This document shows positions 17,801 to 27,116 of a DNA stretch of 64,000 nucleotides, one piece after another. The number at the start of each line of letters is the position of its first letter. Position 1 is the stretch's first letter. The translations under genes were made by a program, and so were the position numbers. The notes under the pieces were generated by a model. The model saw nothing but the letters and a program-made list of their open reading frames with translations, did no database searches and was not told where the DNA came from. The DNA comes from JANMES01 sp038329865. Its GTDB lineage: Bacteria; Planctomycetota; Phycisphaerae; Tepidisphaerales; Tepidisphaeraceae. Location: contig JBBQNK010000023.1 in assembly GCA_038329865.1 (NCBI GenBank), positions 5,202-69,201 on the forward strand. Reading direction: 5' to 3'.

Positions 17801-18804
17801 AATTGGCTCGTTCCAATACTTTGATTTCCGACCGGCCTTGACGATGTGCGGCTCGGCCTTGCCTTCTTCCCGGCTCGCCAGCCGGCGAGTCTGAATCGCC
17901 AGGTCGTGAGCAAAATTTTCACTTCACGGAGCGGCTGCCCGTATTTTCGCATTCCGTAAAGGCACGCCGCAATGCCCGGGGAAGATGTCGTCCCGATCAG
18001 CACCATATACGCAAACCGCGGGAGGCGAAGTCGCCACGGGCTGAATTTGGAAAGAACGAATGCCTCATTGAACGCGCCATTATAGACCTTGATGGTCAGG
18101 TTACCTTCGCGCCCGGGCTTGTACACTTCATTGCTTGAATGGTGATCGACGATATTCGAAAAATCAAACCAGACGTCATAACCGTTGGCCTGCACCTGCA
18201 GGCAGGCGTCGGCTTCGAACTTCTGCCAGTACGCCTTGAGCCCGATTTCGAAACGGTCAAACGCACTTCGCCGCAGTGACATGTTGTAACCGACCAAATG
18301 ATTCACGCGCCGCGGGCTACGGCTTTTCCATTCGTCGGGATGGTCGTACATGTTCCCCACCTGGCTGCCGTACCAATAGATCAGCCCAACGGGTTCGACA
18401 CTTCGTCGCGGCCCGGGAACCCCATTGTAGAAATTGTAGGCCGGGCCGCCTACGGCGCCGCAGCGGGCATCCTTCTCGTAAAACGCCAGATGTCGGGCGA
18501 CCCAATCAGGCGGCGCCACCGCATCGTCATCGATCAGGAGAATCACCTGGCCGGTGGAAGCGTCGAGCGCCGTATTTTCAGCCGGCACGACTCCGGCCGC
18601 TTCACAATGCAGAACTTGCAGTGGATACCCCACTTCCGCCCGGCACGATTCGACCAAGTCGCGCGTCGCGGTGTCATCCGCCTGCCAGACCACAATCACT
18701 TCGCCGGCAGGGCGCGTCTGACTGTTCAGGCTCATCAGACAATTGCGAAGTTTCTGCCCTCGCTTGAAGCTGGGAATCAGAACGCTTGAGGTGAGCGACG
18801 TCAT
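17797..18804 (-). CDS. Glycosyltransferase family 2
   Basis: A 335-residue GT-A fold transferase. It begins with a typical VLIPSFKRGQKLRNCLMSL segment and carries the metal-binding acidic motif ILLIDDDAV near residue 90. A WQKFEADAC segment lies in the acceptor-binding part, and a hydrophobic C-terminal region could touch the membrane. It overlaps the following GT4 gene by 4 nt and lies 49 nt after the epimerase gene. Confidence 0.88.
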   Translation of the reverse strand: MTSLTSSVLIPSFKRGQKLRNCLMSLNSQTRPAGEVIVVWQADDTATRDLVESCRAEVGYPLQVLHCEAAGVVPAENTALDASTGQVILLIDDDAVAPPDWVARHLAFYEKDARCGAVGGPAYNFYNGVPGPRRSVEPVGLIYWYGSQVGNMYDHPDEWKSRSPRRVNHLVGYNMSLRRSAFDRFEIGLKAYWQKFEADACLQVQANGYDVWFDFSNIVDHHSSNEVYKPGREGNLTIKVYNGAFNEAFVLSKFSPWRLRLPRFAYMVLIGTTSSPGIAACLYGMRKYGQPLREVKILLTTWRFRLAGWRAGKKARPSRTSSRPVGNQSIGTSQF

Positions 18805-18853
18805 CGGCGGTTACGATTTCCGGTTAGCGGCATTCGAGCCGCTGAATTATCCG

Positions 18854-19906
18854 TTATTTCGAGCGAGTGATCCATGCCTGGTGAATTTCGCTGAAAATGT
18901 CCTTGAGGCTCTTGGTGAGCGACCAGTTCGGATAGTGCGATTTGATCTTGCTCAAATCGCTGATGTAGCAGATGTGATCGCCTTCGCGATTCTTGTCCAC
19001 GTAGTCGTAAGTCATCTTTTTGCCCGAAACATCCTCGGCCAGATTAAACGCTTCGAGGATCGAGCAGCTGTTATCACGCCCGCCGCCGAGGTTGTAGACC
19101 TCGCCGACGCGCGGGGCTTCGATGAACGCGTGAATGAATACGGCCACGTCGCGCGAGTGAATGTTGTCGCGCACCTGCTTGCCCTTGTAGCCGTAGACGC
19201 TGTACTTGCGGCCTTCAAGATTGCATTTGATGAGAAAGCTCAGGAAGCCGTGCAGCTCCACGCCGCTGTGGTTCGGGCCCGTGAGGCAGCCGCCGCGCAG
19301 GCACGCGGTGCGGATGTTGAAGTACCGCCCGTACTCCTGCACCATCACGTCGGCAGCGACCTTGCTGGCGCCGAAGAGCGAGTGCTTGGATTGATCGATG
19401 CGGCAATGCTCGGTGATCCCGCCGAAGTCCTTCTTGTCGGCGTATTCCCAGCGGGTTTCGAGTTCTTTCAACGGCAGCTCGTTCGGAGCGTCGCCGTAGA
19501 CTTTATTCGTGGACATGTGAACGAAGATCGCCTCTGGCGCGCCGCGGCGGGTGGCTTCGAGGAGATTCATCGTGCCGACGGCGTTGGTGTCGAAATCTTC
19601 GAACGGCATCTTCGCCGCCAGGTCGTGCGACGGCTGGGCGGCGGTGTGGACGATGGCCGTCGGCTTCAACTCGGCGATCAGCGCCAGCACGCTGTCACGG
19701 TTGCGGATATCCAGCTCACGGTGTTCAAAGTTCGGTAAAGCGGTCTGCAGGCGCTTCTGGTTCCAGCGCGTGTCCCCCTGCGGTCCGAAAAACGCGGCGC
19801 GGCCGTTGTTGTCGCAGCCGTAGACCTTCCACCCGTCGTGGGCGAAGTAGGTGCAGACTTCAGAGCCAATAAGGCCCGACGATCCTGTAACCAGGAGCTT
19901 TCGCAT
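18854..19906 (-). CDS. NAD-dependent sugar epimerase (CDP-paratose 2-epimerase-like) with Tyr-to-Phe change
   Basis: A 350-residue extended SDR with an intact NAD motif (TGSSGLIG, residues 8-15) and the STNKVYG active-site serine region. Overall it resembles CDP-paratose/tyvelose 2-epimerases and related sugar-nucleotide epimerases. The catalytic YxxxK reads FGASK (F178, K182), so the usual tyrosine is missing. Conserved blocks such as GGCLTGPNHSGVELHGF and KGKQVRDNIHS are intact, so the gene is not decayed. It probably makes a sugar donor for the polysaccharide, with altered chemistry or another residue acting (inference). Confidence 0.8.
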   Translation of the reverse strand: MRKLLVTGSSGLIGSEVCTYFAHDGWKVYGCDNNGRAAFFGPQGDTRWNQKRLQTALPNFEHRELDIRNRDSVLALIAELKPTAIVHTAAQPSHDLAAKMPFEDFDTNAVGTMNLLEATRRGAPEAIFVHMSTNKVYGDAPNELPLKELETRWEYADKKDFGGITEHCRIDQSKHSLFGASKVAADVMVQEYGRYFNIRTACLRGGCLTGPNHSGVELHGFLSFLIKCNLEGRKYSVYGYKGKQVRDNIHSRDVAVFIHAFIEAPRVGEVYNLGGGRDNSCSILEAFNLAEDVSGKKMTYDYVDKNREGDHICYISDLSKIKSHYPNWSLTKSLKDIFSEIHQAWITRSK

Positions 19907-19927
19907 AAGCAGATACTCGGCCGAGAC

Positions 19928-20653
19928 TTATTTCTGAGCGGGCGTCCAATCATTCCGTTTCATCACGAATGACGGGCCACACATGCCGCACAGGCTATAT
20001 CCGTTATCGACCATAAAAGAGATCAGGTTATCTTCTAAAAAATTCTGCAAATTCCGGTCGTGCCGCTCGAAAATCACCACCTTGGGGCGGTATTTTTTCC
20101 AATCGTTGGATCGGAGGATCTTTTCGTCCATTCCTTCAACATCAATGGTCAACAGATCGATATTATCTGATGTGAGGTATTGCTCGAGCACCTTGGCCAA
20201 CGTCTGAGTCCGCATGGTTTTTCGTTCGAGAACGGGTACGCCGTAGGTCCTTTCATGTTCCGCCGCCATGTCCGGGTCGATGGTATTGATTGCCGAGCCC
20301 TTGCCGAACAAGTAGAAGGTCACATCCTGGTCGGGCACGTCCGACATGCAGAGTTCAAGATTGGTATCGAGAGGCCGGATCAATTTAAACGCCTCCATAC
20401 TACCTGGCATGGCGTCGATATTAATGCCTCGCCATCCGGAACAATAAAAGTGATAAGTGTTGGAGTACGAAGTGGGGTGATGCGCGCCGATATCCACAAA
20501 CGTGCCATGCCGCTGCGTGCCGAACAGGCCGCGGACAATCATGTCCTCGCCGTATTGCGAGTGGGACAAGTGGAACGAAGGGAAATAATTGGCTCGCCAT
20601 CGTGCCCAGAGTTTAAGGCGAACCCACATGTGGATGCGTTGATAGAGTGTCAT
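19928..20653 (-). CDS. FkbM-family methyltransferase
   Basis: A 241-residue protein with the FkbM pattern: an S-adenosylmethionine motif (TFVDIGAHHP, residues about 51-60), then LLTIDVEGMDEKIL in the middle and VVIFERHDR near the end. FkbM enzymes put O-methyl groups on sugars or other hydroxyls. Within this locus it probably methylates a sugar of the polymer. It is 21 nt before the epimerase gene, with a 146-nt spacer upstream in which I see nothing. Confidence 0.85.
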   Translation of the reverse strand: MTLYQRIHMWVRLKLWARWRANYFPSFHLSHSQYGEDMIVRGLFGTQRHGTFVDIGAHHPTSYSNTYHFYCSGWRGINIDAMPGSMEAFKLIRPLDTNLELCMSDVPDQDVTFYLFGKGSAINTIDPDMAAEHERTYGVPVLERKTMRTQTLAKVLEQYLTSDNIDLLTIDVEGMDEKILRSNDWKKYRPKVVIFERHDRNLQNFLEDNLISFMVDNGYSLCGMCGPSFVMKRNDWTPAQK

Positions 20654-20799
20654 GATTTCAGAATCCAGGATGGAATCAAATTGTCTCGGTCTTCATGCTG
20701 TTAGGCGCACCTAATGGAACCATACAAGCACGACTGCCACTAGGTAGACTGTGAGACTATAGCGATTTAACCGCGGCAGATGTGATTATCATCCGCCGG

Positions 20800-21957
20800 C
20801 TAAGGGGCGATGGCGACCATCAGTGATCGAGCGAATGCGGGGCGGGAAAACAGCCGCTCTGCCCGCTCGTGGGCGGCACGCTTCTTTGCGGGCAAGTTGT
20901 CGTCAAACAAACTCGTTACGGAATCATTGAAGGCGCCCTGGGAGTTCCACTGATAGAGTGAGCCGGCAGACCCGACAATTTCGTCAAACGGACTGAGGTT
21001 CGCCGCGACAACGGCCAGTCCCGCCGCCATCGCTTCGATCAGAACATAACCCCAGTCATCCAGGCGCGACCCGAATAGAAACAGATCCTGCTCCCGCATC
21101 AACGCCTGAACGCGGTCGCGCGGCAATCGCCCGGTAAAGTTGCAGGGCAGTTTGTGAGAATCAGCCAACGCTTTCAGGGCGGGGGAGAACCTCCCCACCA
21201 GGGTCAGTCGATAGTTTCGGACAGGTGCCGCTCCCAGCGCTGCGAGCATCCAGCCGACGCGTTTTCGCGGGTCGTCCAAATCCGCGGCGGCGATCAGCAA
21301 GCGCGGTTCCGCGGTCGTCGGCTCGGCGGGCGTTTCGTCGATCGTCCGAACCTGTGTACCCGGATGAACGACTACACTGCGAACGCCGGATTTCTGCAAA
21401 TCAGCATGCATTCTCTGCGAAACGGCAAGTGTTCGATTGGCGCCGCGATACGCTCGCCAATCCTTAAAATACCAGCCGATCTGATCCATCGCGGCGCGTA
21501 TCCCACTGACACTAGGCCGCAAACCGCCGTACGTCCCAATTTTGCCGAGGTATCCGGCTATTCCAGTCGGATAGCCCCAACCCACGACGGCCTGCGGGAT
21601 TTTGACCGTCGGATCAAAAAACTCCGAACTATTGAGCAGGTAGACGCGAGGCGAACGTCCTTCGGCTGCGAGCCTGGTATCGAGTTGGCGAAGAAGCGTG
21701 CTTTCCCCCGGCACCACCCGATGGATTTCGTGTTTCAGCTTTTGCAGAAGACGCTTCGGCGAAACGTACCCGCTGCCGAACCGAAGTAACGGCACGGAGA
21801 TGCCTTGCGGCAATTGAGCGTCGTCAGAACAGACGAGCAGCACCTCTTGTCCGGCTTCCGCCAATGCATGGGCGGCCTCGTAGCACCATGTGGCCATGCC
21901 GTTGTCGTTCCAGACGTAGGCGATCGCAATCTGAGGAGGTGGTTGACTTAGGGCCAT
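20800..21957 (-). CDS. Glycosyltransferase family 4
   Basis: A 385-residue GT-B transferase. The acceptor half contains YVWNDNGMATWCYEAAHAL, and the donor half has LLIAAADLDDPRKRVGWML and LDDWGYVLIEAMAAGLAVV, with the conserved glutamate. The usual GRL-x-xxKG motif is weak (DPRKR), and it is the most diverged of the GT4 proteins here. It lies 15 nt after the flippase gene. Confidence 0.82.
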   Translation of the reverse strand: MALSQPPPQIAIAYVWNDNGMATWCYEAAHALAEAGQEVLLVCSDDAQLPQGISVPLLRFGSGYVSPKRLLQKLKHEIHRVVPGESTLLRQLDTRLAAEGRSPRVYLLNSSEFFDPTVKIPQAVVGWGYPTGIAGYLGKIGTYGGLRPSVSGIRAAMDQIGWYFKDWRAYRGANRTLAVSQRMHADLQKSGVRSVVVHPGTQVRTIDETPAEPTTAEPRLLIAAADLDDPRKRVGWMLAALGAAPVRNYRLTLVGRFSPALKALADSHKLPCNFTGRLPRDRVQALMREQDLFLFGSRLDDWGYVLIEAMAAGLAVVAANLSPFDEIVGSAGSLYQWNSQGAFNDSVTSLFDDNLPAKKRAAHERAERLFSRPAFARSLMVAIAP

Positions 21958-21972
21958 TTCACACCGCTCTCA

Positions 21973-23376
21973 CTAAGTTCCGATAGCCGTCGACGGTGCC
22001 TTGGCCGCTGTTTTTGGCGGGCCGTACAAAAAGCCAAATGTCACATTGATGATCTGAACGACCATGATCGCAATGTTCGTCGCCAGATCAAAGTAAATGA
22101 CACCGCTGGTGGTAGACATGTCGAACACTCGGCCGAACGTGATTTGAGTGAGGATAACCAAGCTGATGTAGATTCCGGTACACCACCAGTAAATCCACTT
22201 TCGGGCCGCACAGGTCATCCAAATACCGAGCGTGACATATTCGATCGAACTCGTCACGGCAACCCACCCGACCTGGTTACGAAGGTGTGCATACTTGGGG
22301 CCGAGCAATAGAAGCAACACGCCTGGAAACATGAACGCAAAGCTTGAGATTATCAGCCCCACCAGGACTTGCCCCAGAATCACCTGAAAGAACCGCTTCG
22401 GCAGCTCCTCGCGAGAGATGCGGGCGAGATACGGCTCCAGAATGACCGAGTTGAAGACGAGCATGAGCAAGAACAGTTGACTCAGCCGACCAAGCGCGCT
22501 GACTTCAGCGATGTTTTTCGTCTTCCCGAAGACCGTAATCACGGCCACCGTCAGCTGCCCTTGAAACGCCGCGAACACCATTGCCGGAACCAGCGGTGCG
22601 ATGTACCGCAGCATTTCGCGGTTGACCTCCGGATCAGCCCGAACCGGCTCTTGAATAAGAGGCCTCGCATATTTTCGATAAAGAAATCCGTATGTAGCAA
22701 TTGCGGTGGCCGATATCCAGGACGCGCTCCAACTCGTGAGGGTATTCGTATAGTACATCACGGCATACGCCGTCTGACGCCAGATACTGGAGGCGATTTG
22801 AGCGCGATAATACGGTTTAATTTGGCGGGCCATGAGTAGCACTGATGCGTACATCACCAGGTTTTGCGCCGCCAGGCCCGCAACAATTCCGATATACAGC
22901 AAAGTCTTGACCTGCCATCCCCATTGCTGATGCCAAACCGCGTAGGGATAAATGAAGCTCGCCACGATCGTCACGAAGATGAAAGACCGTATTCTAAAAT
23001 GCCTTGCAGTTCGGACATATCGACCGACAACGTCGGGTTGATTCGCGCGATGGCCGACTAATGCAACGATGGAGCCGGTGAATCCCAAATCCACCAGCGA
23101 GCCGACTGTCGACTGAAACGCCCATGCCACGCTGTACTGGGCGTAAGTCTCGATCGTCATCCATCTCAGCAACAGGAATCCGACCAGGAAATTTAGAAAT
23201 TGCACGATCGCCTGTCCGGCGAAAAAGTGCGAGATGATGGTCAACCGCCGGCGCCAGACGCCCGGGATTTCGGGGGAGGCGCTGTCAACCGGCAATGGTA
23301 CTTGCGCGTCCGATGGCAAAGGCCCCGGCGGCTTGGGGCCGCTGTCCGGTTCGATTTCATTGAAAATATTTGACAT
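21973..23376 (-). CDS. Lipopolysaccharide/exopolysaccharide flippase (Wzx-like, MATE/MOP superfamily)
   Basis: A 467-residue multi-pass membrane protein with about twelve helices after a 40-residue Pro-rich cytosolic start. The pattern of paired helices and short loops is that of polysaccharide biosynthesis proteins (PST/Wzx), which flip undecaprenyl-linked repeat units to the periplasm. It is the only flippase gene in the locus and matches the polymerase-like genes at 30216-31724 and 35341-37890. A Wzx/Wzy type pathway is therefore likely. Confidence 0.82.
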   Translation of the reverse strand: MSNIFNEIEPDSGPKPPGPLPSDAQVPLPVDSASPEIPGVWRRRLTIISHFFAGQAIVQFLNFLVGFLLLRWMTIETYAQYSVAWAFQSTVGSLVDLGFTGSIVALVGHRANQPDVVGRYVRTARHFRIRSFIFVTIVASFIYPYAVWHQQWGWQVKTLLYIGIVAGLAAQNLVMYASVLLMARQIKPYYRAQIASSIWRQTAYAVMYYTNTLTSWSASWISATAIATYGFLYRKYARPLIQEPVRADPEVNREMLRYIAPLVPAMVFAAFQGQLTVAVITVFGKTKNIAEVSALGRLSQLFLLMLVFNSVILEPYLARISREELPKRFFQVILGQVLVGLIISSFAFMFPGVLLLLLGPKYAHLRNQVGWVAVTSSIEYVTLGIWMTCAARKWIYWWCTGIYISLVILTQITFGRVFDMSTTSGVIYFDLATNIAIMVVQIINVTFGFLYGPPKTAAKAPSTAIGT

Positions 23377-23403
23377 GAATTGGATTCGGATAACCGAGCA
23401 TGC

Positions 23404-24555
23404 TCATGCAGCGCCGCGGACGATTTCTCGGACTCCGCTGCCCGCCATCAATCGCTGCGACAGCGTCATCGCCCGGGCGATCGCATGGTCCATGTCAAAA
23501 TACTTGTACTCGCCGAGACGGCCGCAGATCAGCACGTTGCTCAGCCCATCCGCAGCAGCGCGATAGCGATGGTAGAGTTGGCGGTTAGCTTCGTCGGGAA
23601 ACGGGTATTCGTATTCGTCGGGCCGATCGGGAGTAAAAGGCGTTTCTGTCGTGATCACCGTCCCGCAGATCTCGCCGGCGACGTGCGGCTGCATCATTTG
23701 CTTCCATTCCAGCGTGCGAATGTGCGACCCGCCCGTGTGCAGCGGCTCGTTCACCTGGCCGGCGGGTTGGTAACGATCCACATCTGGCAGAAACTTCGTT
23801 TCGCGCTTCTGGCCGCGGTAGTGAAGCCGGCCGAGCGAGTAATCGAAGAACGCGTCGATCGGGCCGGTGAAAATCGTCATCGCCGTGGGTTTGAATTGCT
23901 CGCGGTGCGAGAGATAATCGATATTCAGCTCCACCCGCACGCCGTCGAGCATCCGCTGCATCATCACCGCGTATCCTTCGACGGGAATTCCCTGGTGCGG
24001 GTGCTGCGGCATGAGGCGCGGATCGTCATCGAGCCGAACATCAAACCGGCGGCACAATTCCGCCTGCAACTGCGTGGCCGGCACGCCCCACTGCTTTTCG
24101 TTGTATTCCTTGACGAATGTTTCGTAGATCGCCCGCGGCATGAGGGAGAGGGCGGCCTCTTCAAAGTTACGAGGCTTGCCACTGAACTCCGGCCGCCAGT
24201 TTTCGCCGACGGTCCGCTTGATGTAACTCGCCGCGATCGGCCAATTCTCGTAACCGCCGTTAACGCGGGAGAGCAGGCACGCTTCGTAGCGGTAAAACGT
24301 TGCGAAGCGATTCACGAATCGCCAGACGTCATCGCTCTTGGTTCGAAAGTAGTGCGGCCCGTACGTGTGAACGCGAACGCCCGACTCGTGCGTGTGATCA
24401 AACACATTGCCGCCCAAATGCGACCGCCGATCGATCACGAGGACCGACCGCCCGGCATCGGTGAGGGTGCGGGCGAGCACGGCGCCGGTCAGCCCCGATC
24501 CGACGATCAGAAACTCCGGCGTCCGACGAAATGGCGTGATGGGCGCGAGCCGCAT
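23404..24555 (-). CDS. glf: UDP-galactopyranose mutase
   Basis: A 383-residue flavoprotein. The FAD-binding GSGLTGAVLA motif is near residue 20, followed by HLGGNVFD, HTYGPHYFRT, the YNEKQWG block and LICGRLGEYKYFDMDHAI near the end, all typical of Glf. It interconverts UDP-galactopyranose and UDP-galactofuranose, so the polymer probably contains galactofuranose, and at least one of the neighbouring transferases should use it. A 127-nt spacer with a short palindrome separates it from the GT4 gene upstream. Confidence 0.92.
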   Translation of the reverse strand: MRLAPITPFRRTPEFLIVGSGLTGAVLARTLTDAGRSVLVIDRRSHLGGNVFDHTHESGVRVHTYGPHYFRTKSDDVWRFVNRFATFYRYEACLLSRVNGGYENWPIAASYIKRTVGENWRPEFSGKPRNFEEAALSLMPRAIYETFVKEYNEKQWGVPATQLQAELCRRFDVRLDDDPRLMPQHPHQGIPVEGYAVMMQRMLDGVRVELNIDYLSHREQFKPTAMTIFTGPIDAFFDYSLGRLHYRGQKRETKFLPDVDRYQPAGQVNEPLHTGGSHIRTLEWKQMMQPHVAGEICGTVITTETPFTPDRPDEYEYPFPDEANRQLYHRYRAAADGLSNVLICGRLGEYKYFDMDHAIARAMTLSQRLMAGSGVREIVRGAA

Positions 24556-24633
24556 TCGATCATTATCGGACGCCGGCGCGGGGAAAGTTGAGGCGGATTG
24601 CGATCTTTGTTGTCACGTCTCTTCATCGGTTCG

Positions 24634-24672
24634 TCCCGCTTCAGCGGGACCTGCACGCTGAAGCGAGCCGGA
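24634..24672. repeat. Small palindrome in the glf upstream spacer
   Basis: GTCCCGCTTCAGCGGGAC forms a perfect hairpin, followed by GCTGAAGCG that could pair with its centre instead. It may be a REP-like unit; there is no T-tract. Confidence 0.5.
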
Positions 24673-24682
24673 CCTATGAAAA

Positions 24683-25861
24683 CTAAATCCGCAGCGCCTT
24701 TTCGTACACCGCTCGCGTCCGCGTTGCCATGACCGACGAATCGAAATTCGCCCGGGCGTAGGCCTGGCATTCGTCCGAAGTCGGAAGACTCCCTGGGGTC
24801 GCAATCGCCGCGCCGAGCGCCTTTTCCAGCGCCTCCGGACCGGCGGCATCACAGATCAAGTTCTGCGACAATCCTCGCACCACTTCGGGCAGCCCGCCCA
24901 CGGGCGTAACGATCACCGGCGTGCCGGCTGCGAGCGACTCGATCGCGATCAGGCCGAACCCTTCCAGCGCCACGGTCGGTACGATCGACATGTCAGCCGC
25001 ACGGTACGCCAGCGGCAGGTCGGCGTCGCTCACGTAGCCGAGCAGTTTCACGTGATCCTGCAGGCCGTGGCCGTCGATTGTGCGCTGCAGCTTTTCAGCG
25101 AGCGGGCCCTTGCCGGCGATGTAGACCATTAGATCGGGGTGAGCTTTGACGAGCCGGGCCGTTGCGGCGATCAAATCTTCCAAGCCCATGCGCTGCACGA
25201 GCCGCCGGACCGCGAGCACCGCCGGTCGGTCGGTCGGCCAACCAAGTTTTTCACGCGCTTGCTGCCGTGACATCGGCACGTTGTAGTGATCGCAATTGAC
25301 CCCGCCGGGCACGATGTCGACTCTGGCCGGATCAACACCATACGAATCGCACAGGATGGTTTTGAACGCTTCGGAAAGAACGATCAGCCGATCCGCCCGG
25401 CGATAGACGCGCTTTTCGATCCACGTTTTAAAAGCTGTAGCGAGGCGCCCCGCTCCTTCGCGCGCGCCCTCGGCCGCCCACGGGCCATGGAAATGAAAAA
25501 CGAACGGCCTGTTAATCACGCCCAGCGCCGGCCAGGCGTAGATCGCGAAGTGCGCCGCGACTACATCGATTTTCCTGCTCGCCAGAGTATCGGAGACCGC
25601 CCGGCGGATCGCGCTCCATCGCCGGCGCAACGAAGCGTCAGAACGAACCACCGCCTGCACCGCCCCGCCGGTGTCGCGGGAGCTTCGACCAGTTCCTGTG
25701 ATGACGCCAACGCATCCAACACCGACGGCCGGCAAGCTTCGCACGAGCTCATGGTAGACGCGATTCAATCCACCGGCCTGCTCGGGGAACCACCCCATGC
25801 CCAGCTCCAGCACGGCAAAGCCGGCGTTGGGGCGATCGGAGTCGAGCGGTACGGAAGCCAT
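24683..25861 (-). CDS. Glycosyltransferase family 4
   Basis: A 392-residue GT-B transferase. The N-terminal GGLNRVYHELVRSL binds the acceptor side, DRLIVLSEAFK is the middle helix, and LEGFGLIAIESLAAGTPVI with the two conserved Glu is the donor site. It is 28 nt downstream of the next GT4 gene, in the same direction. Donor sugar unknown. Confidence 0.88.
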   Translation of the reverse strand: MASVPLDSDRPNAGFAVLELGMGWFPEQAGGLNRVYHELVRSLPAVGVGCVGVITGTGRSSRDTGGAVQAVVRSDASLRRRWSAIRRAVSDTLASRKIDVVAAHFAIYAWPALGVINRPFVFHFHGPWAAEGAREGAGRLATAFKTWIEKRVYRRADRLIVLSEAFKTILCDSYGVDPARVDIVPGGVNCDHYNVPMSRQQAREKLGWPTDRPAVLAVRRLVQRMGLEDLIAATARLVKAHPDLMVYIAGKGPLAEKLQRTIDGHGLQDHVKLLGYVSDADLPLAYRAADMSIVPTVALEGFGLIAIESLAAGTPVIVTPVGGLPEVVRGLSQNLICDAAGPEALEKALGAAIATPGSLPTSDECQAYARANFDSSVMATRTRAVYEKALRI

Positions 25862-25889
25862 GTCGGTGGAAGAAAGATCGGGCGGGTCG

Positions 25890-27116
25890 CTATCGCTTCA
25901 TCGCGGCAGCTTCTTTGAGTAACTCGAGCAAACGGGACGAAATCTTCTCGGGAGCGAATTCTTCGTTGACGGCTTTTCGGGCGGCGGCGGCGAGCGCGGG
26001 GCGGTTTGATTTTACACGCTGGATCATTTCGCGCGTGCAGCGCTCGAACGCGTCCATGTCGCCGGCCTTGAATTTCAAAATGAAATCGCCGCTCAACGGC
26101 TCGGCAGACCCGACTTCGTCTGAGGCAACGATGCACATCCCGCGGCTCGCGGCCTCGCCGACGACGAGTCCGCCCGGCTCGTAGTGGCTGGGCGTAATCA
26201 GCACGTCGGACTTGGCGAACGTGTCGAGCAGTTCCGGGTTGTTGTACGCGCCGGCGTATTTCGCGATCCGCGGATTCAGCTCGGTCAGGTGCTTGCGGTA
26301 GTCGGACCACTGCGTGTGCCCGCCGATGATTTCGATTTCGACCTGGTCGGCTAAATCATCGAGGCGTTTACTCAGTTCGATCGCCATCTCCACGCCTTTG
26401 CGAACGCTGATCCGCCCGGCGAAAACGACTCGAACTTTGCGATTTTCGATCGGCAAATCAACCGCAGGCGGCGCAGGATCGATGGGGTGGTACAGCACGC
26501 GCAGTTGGTTCGCGGGCACGCCGTAGTCGCGTACGATCAGCTCGTTGAATCGCTTGCTCATGCCGATCAACATCGCCGGCAGCTTGGCTTGGCGGCGCTG
26601 TACGTGTGTTCGATACAACAGAAATAATCGTACGATGTAATGACGCAGATTCCCTTCCGACGCCCGGGCGTATGCACTTTCTTTCGCATGCCACTCATAT
26701 TCGCCGGCCGCATGCACGCACGTATAGACGACGATCGGAGGCAGGCGGTCGAGATACTTTTCCAGCCGCAGGAGTTCCATCTGCGAAAACTGTGTGACGC
26801 AGTCGTACGGACGAGCCTCGTGGTGTTCATAGACCAATTCGCACAATTTGCGGTGGCTCTGTGCGCGGGCATAGAAGTTGGTCAGAAAGGAAACGAATCC
26901 TGAACGGCTGTACCAATGGCCGTATTCCCACCAGTGCGGCACGGGGATGAATTTAAGATTCTCGTGCGTGCCGAGTTTCGCGCGGACGTGTTCTTGAGTT
27001 GACAGCGAAAATAAATCGACTTCTATTCCCTGGGCAAGCAAACCCAGGAGAAGCGTGCGGCCCATCGCGGGGACGCCCCCATTGTTGTCCAGAGGACCAA
27101 TCCAGGCAATTCTCAT
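25890..27116 (-). CDS. Glycosyltransferase family 4
   Basis: A 408-residue GT-B transferase. It starts with IAWIGPLDNNGGVPAMG, has VFAGRISVRKGVEMAIELS at the start of the donor domain and SHYEPGGLVVGEAASRG with the E-x7-E pair. The start overlaps the stop of the upstream GT4 gene by 4 nt, so translation of the two should be coupled. Confidence 0.88.
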   Translation of the reverse strand: MRIAWIGPLDNNGGVPAMGRTLLLGLLAQGIEVDLFSLSTQEHVRAKLGTHENLKFIPVPHWWEYGHWYSRSGFVSFLTNFYARAQSHRKLCELVYEHHEARPYDCVTQFSQMELLRLEKYLDRLPPIVVYTCVHAAGEYEWHAKESAYARASEGNLRHYIVRLFLLYRTHVQRRQAKLPAMLIGMSKRFNELIVRDYGVPANQLRVLYHPIDPAPPAVDLPIENRKVRVVFAGRISVRKGVEMAIELSKRLDDLADQVEIEIIGGHTQWSDYRKHLTELNPRIAKYAGAYNNPELLDTFAKSDVLITPSHYEPGGLVVGEAASRGMCIVASDEVGSAEPLSGDFILKFKAGDMDAFERCTREMIQRVKSNRPALAAAARKAVNEEFAPEKISSRLLELLKEAAAMKR

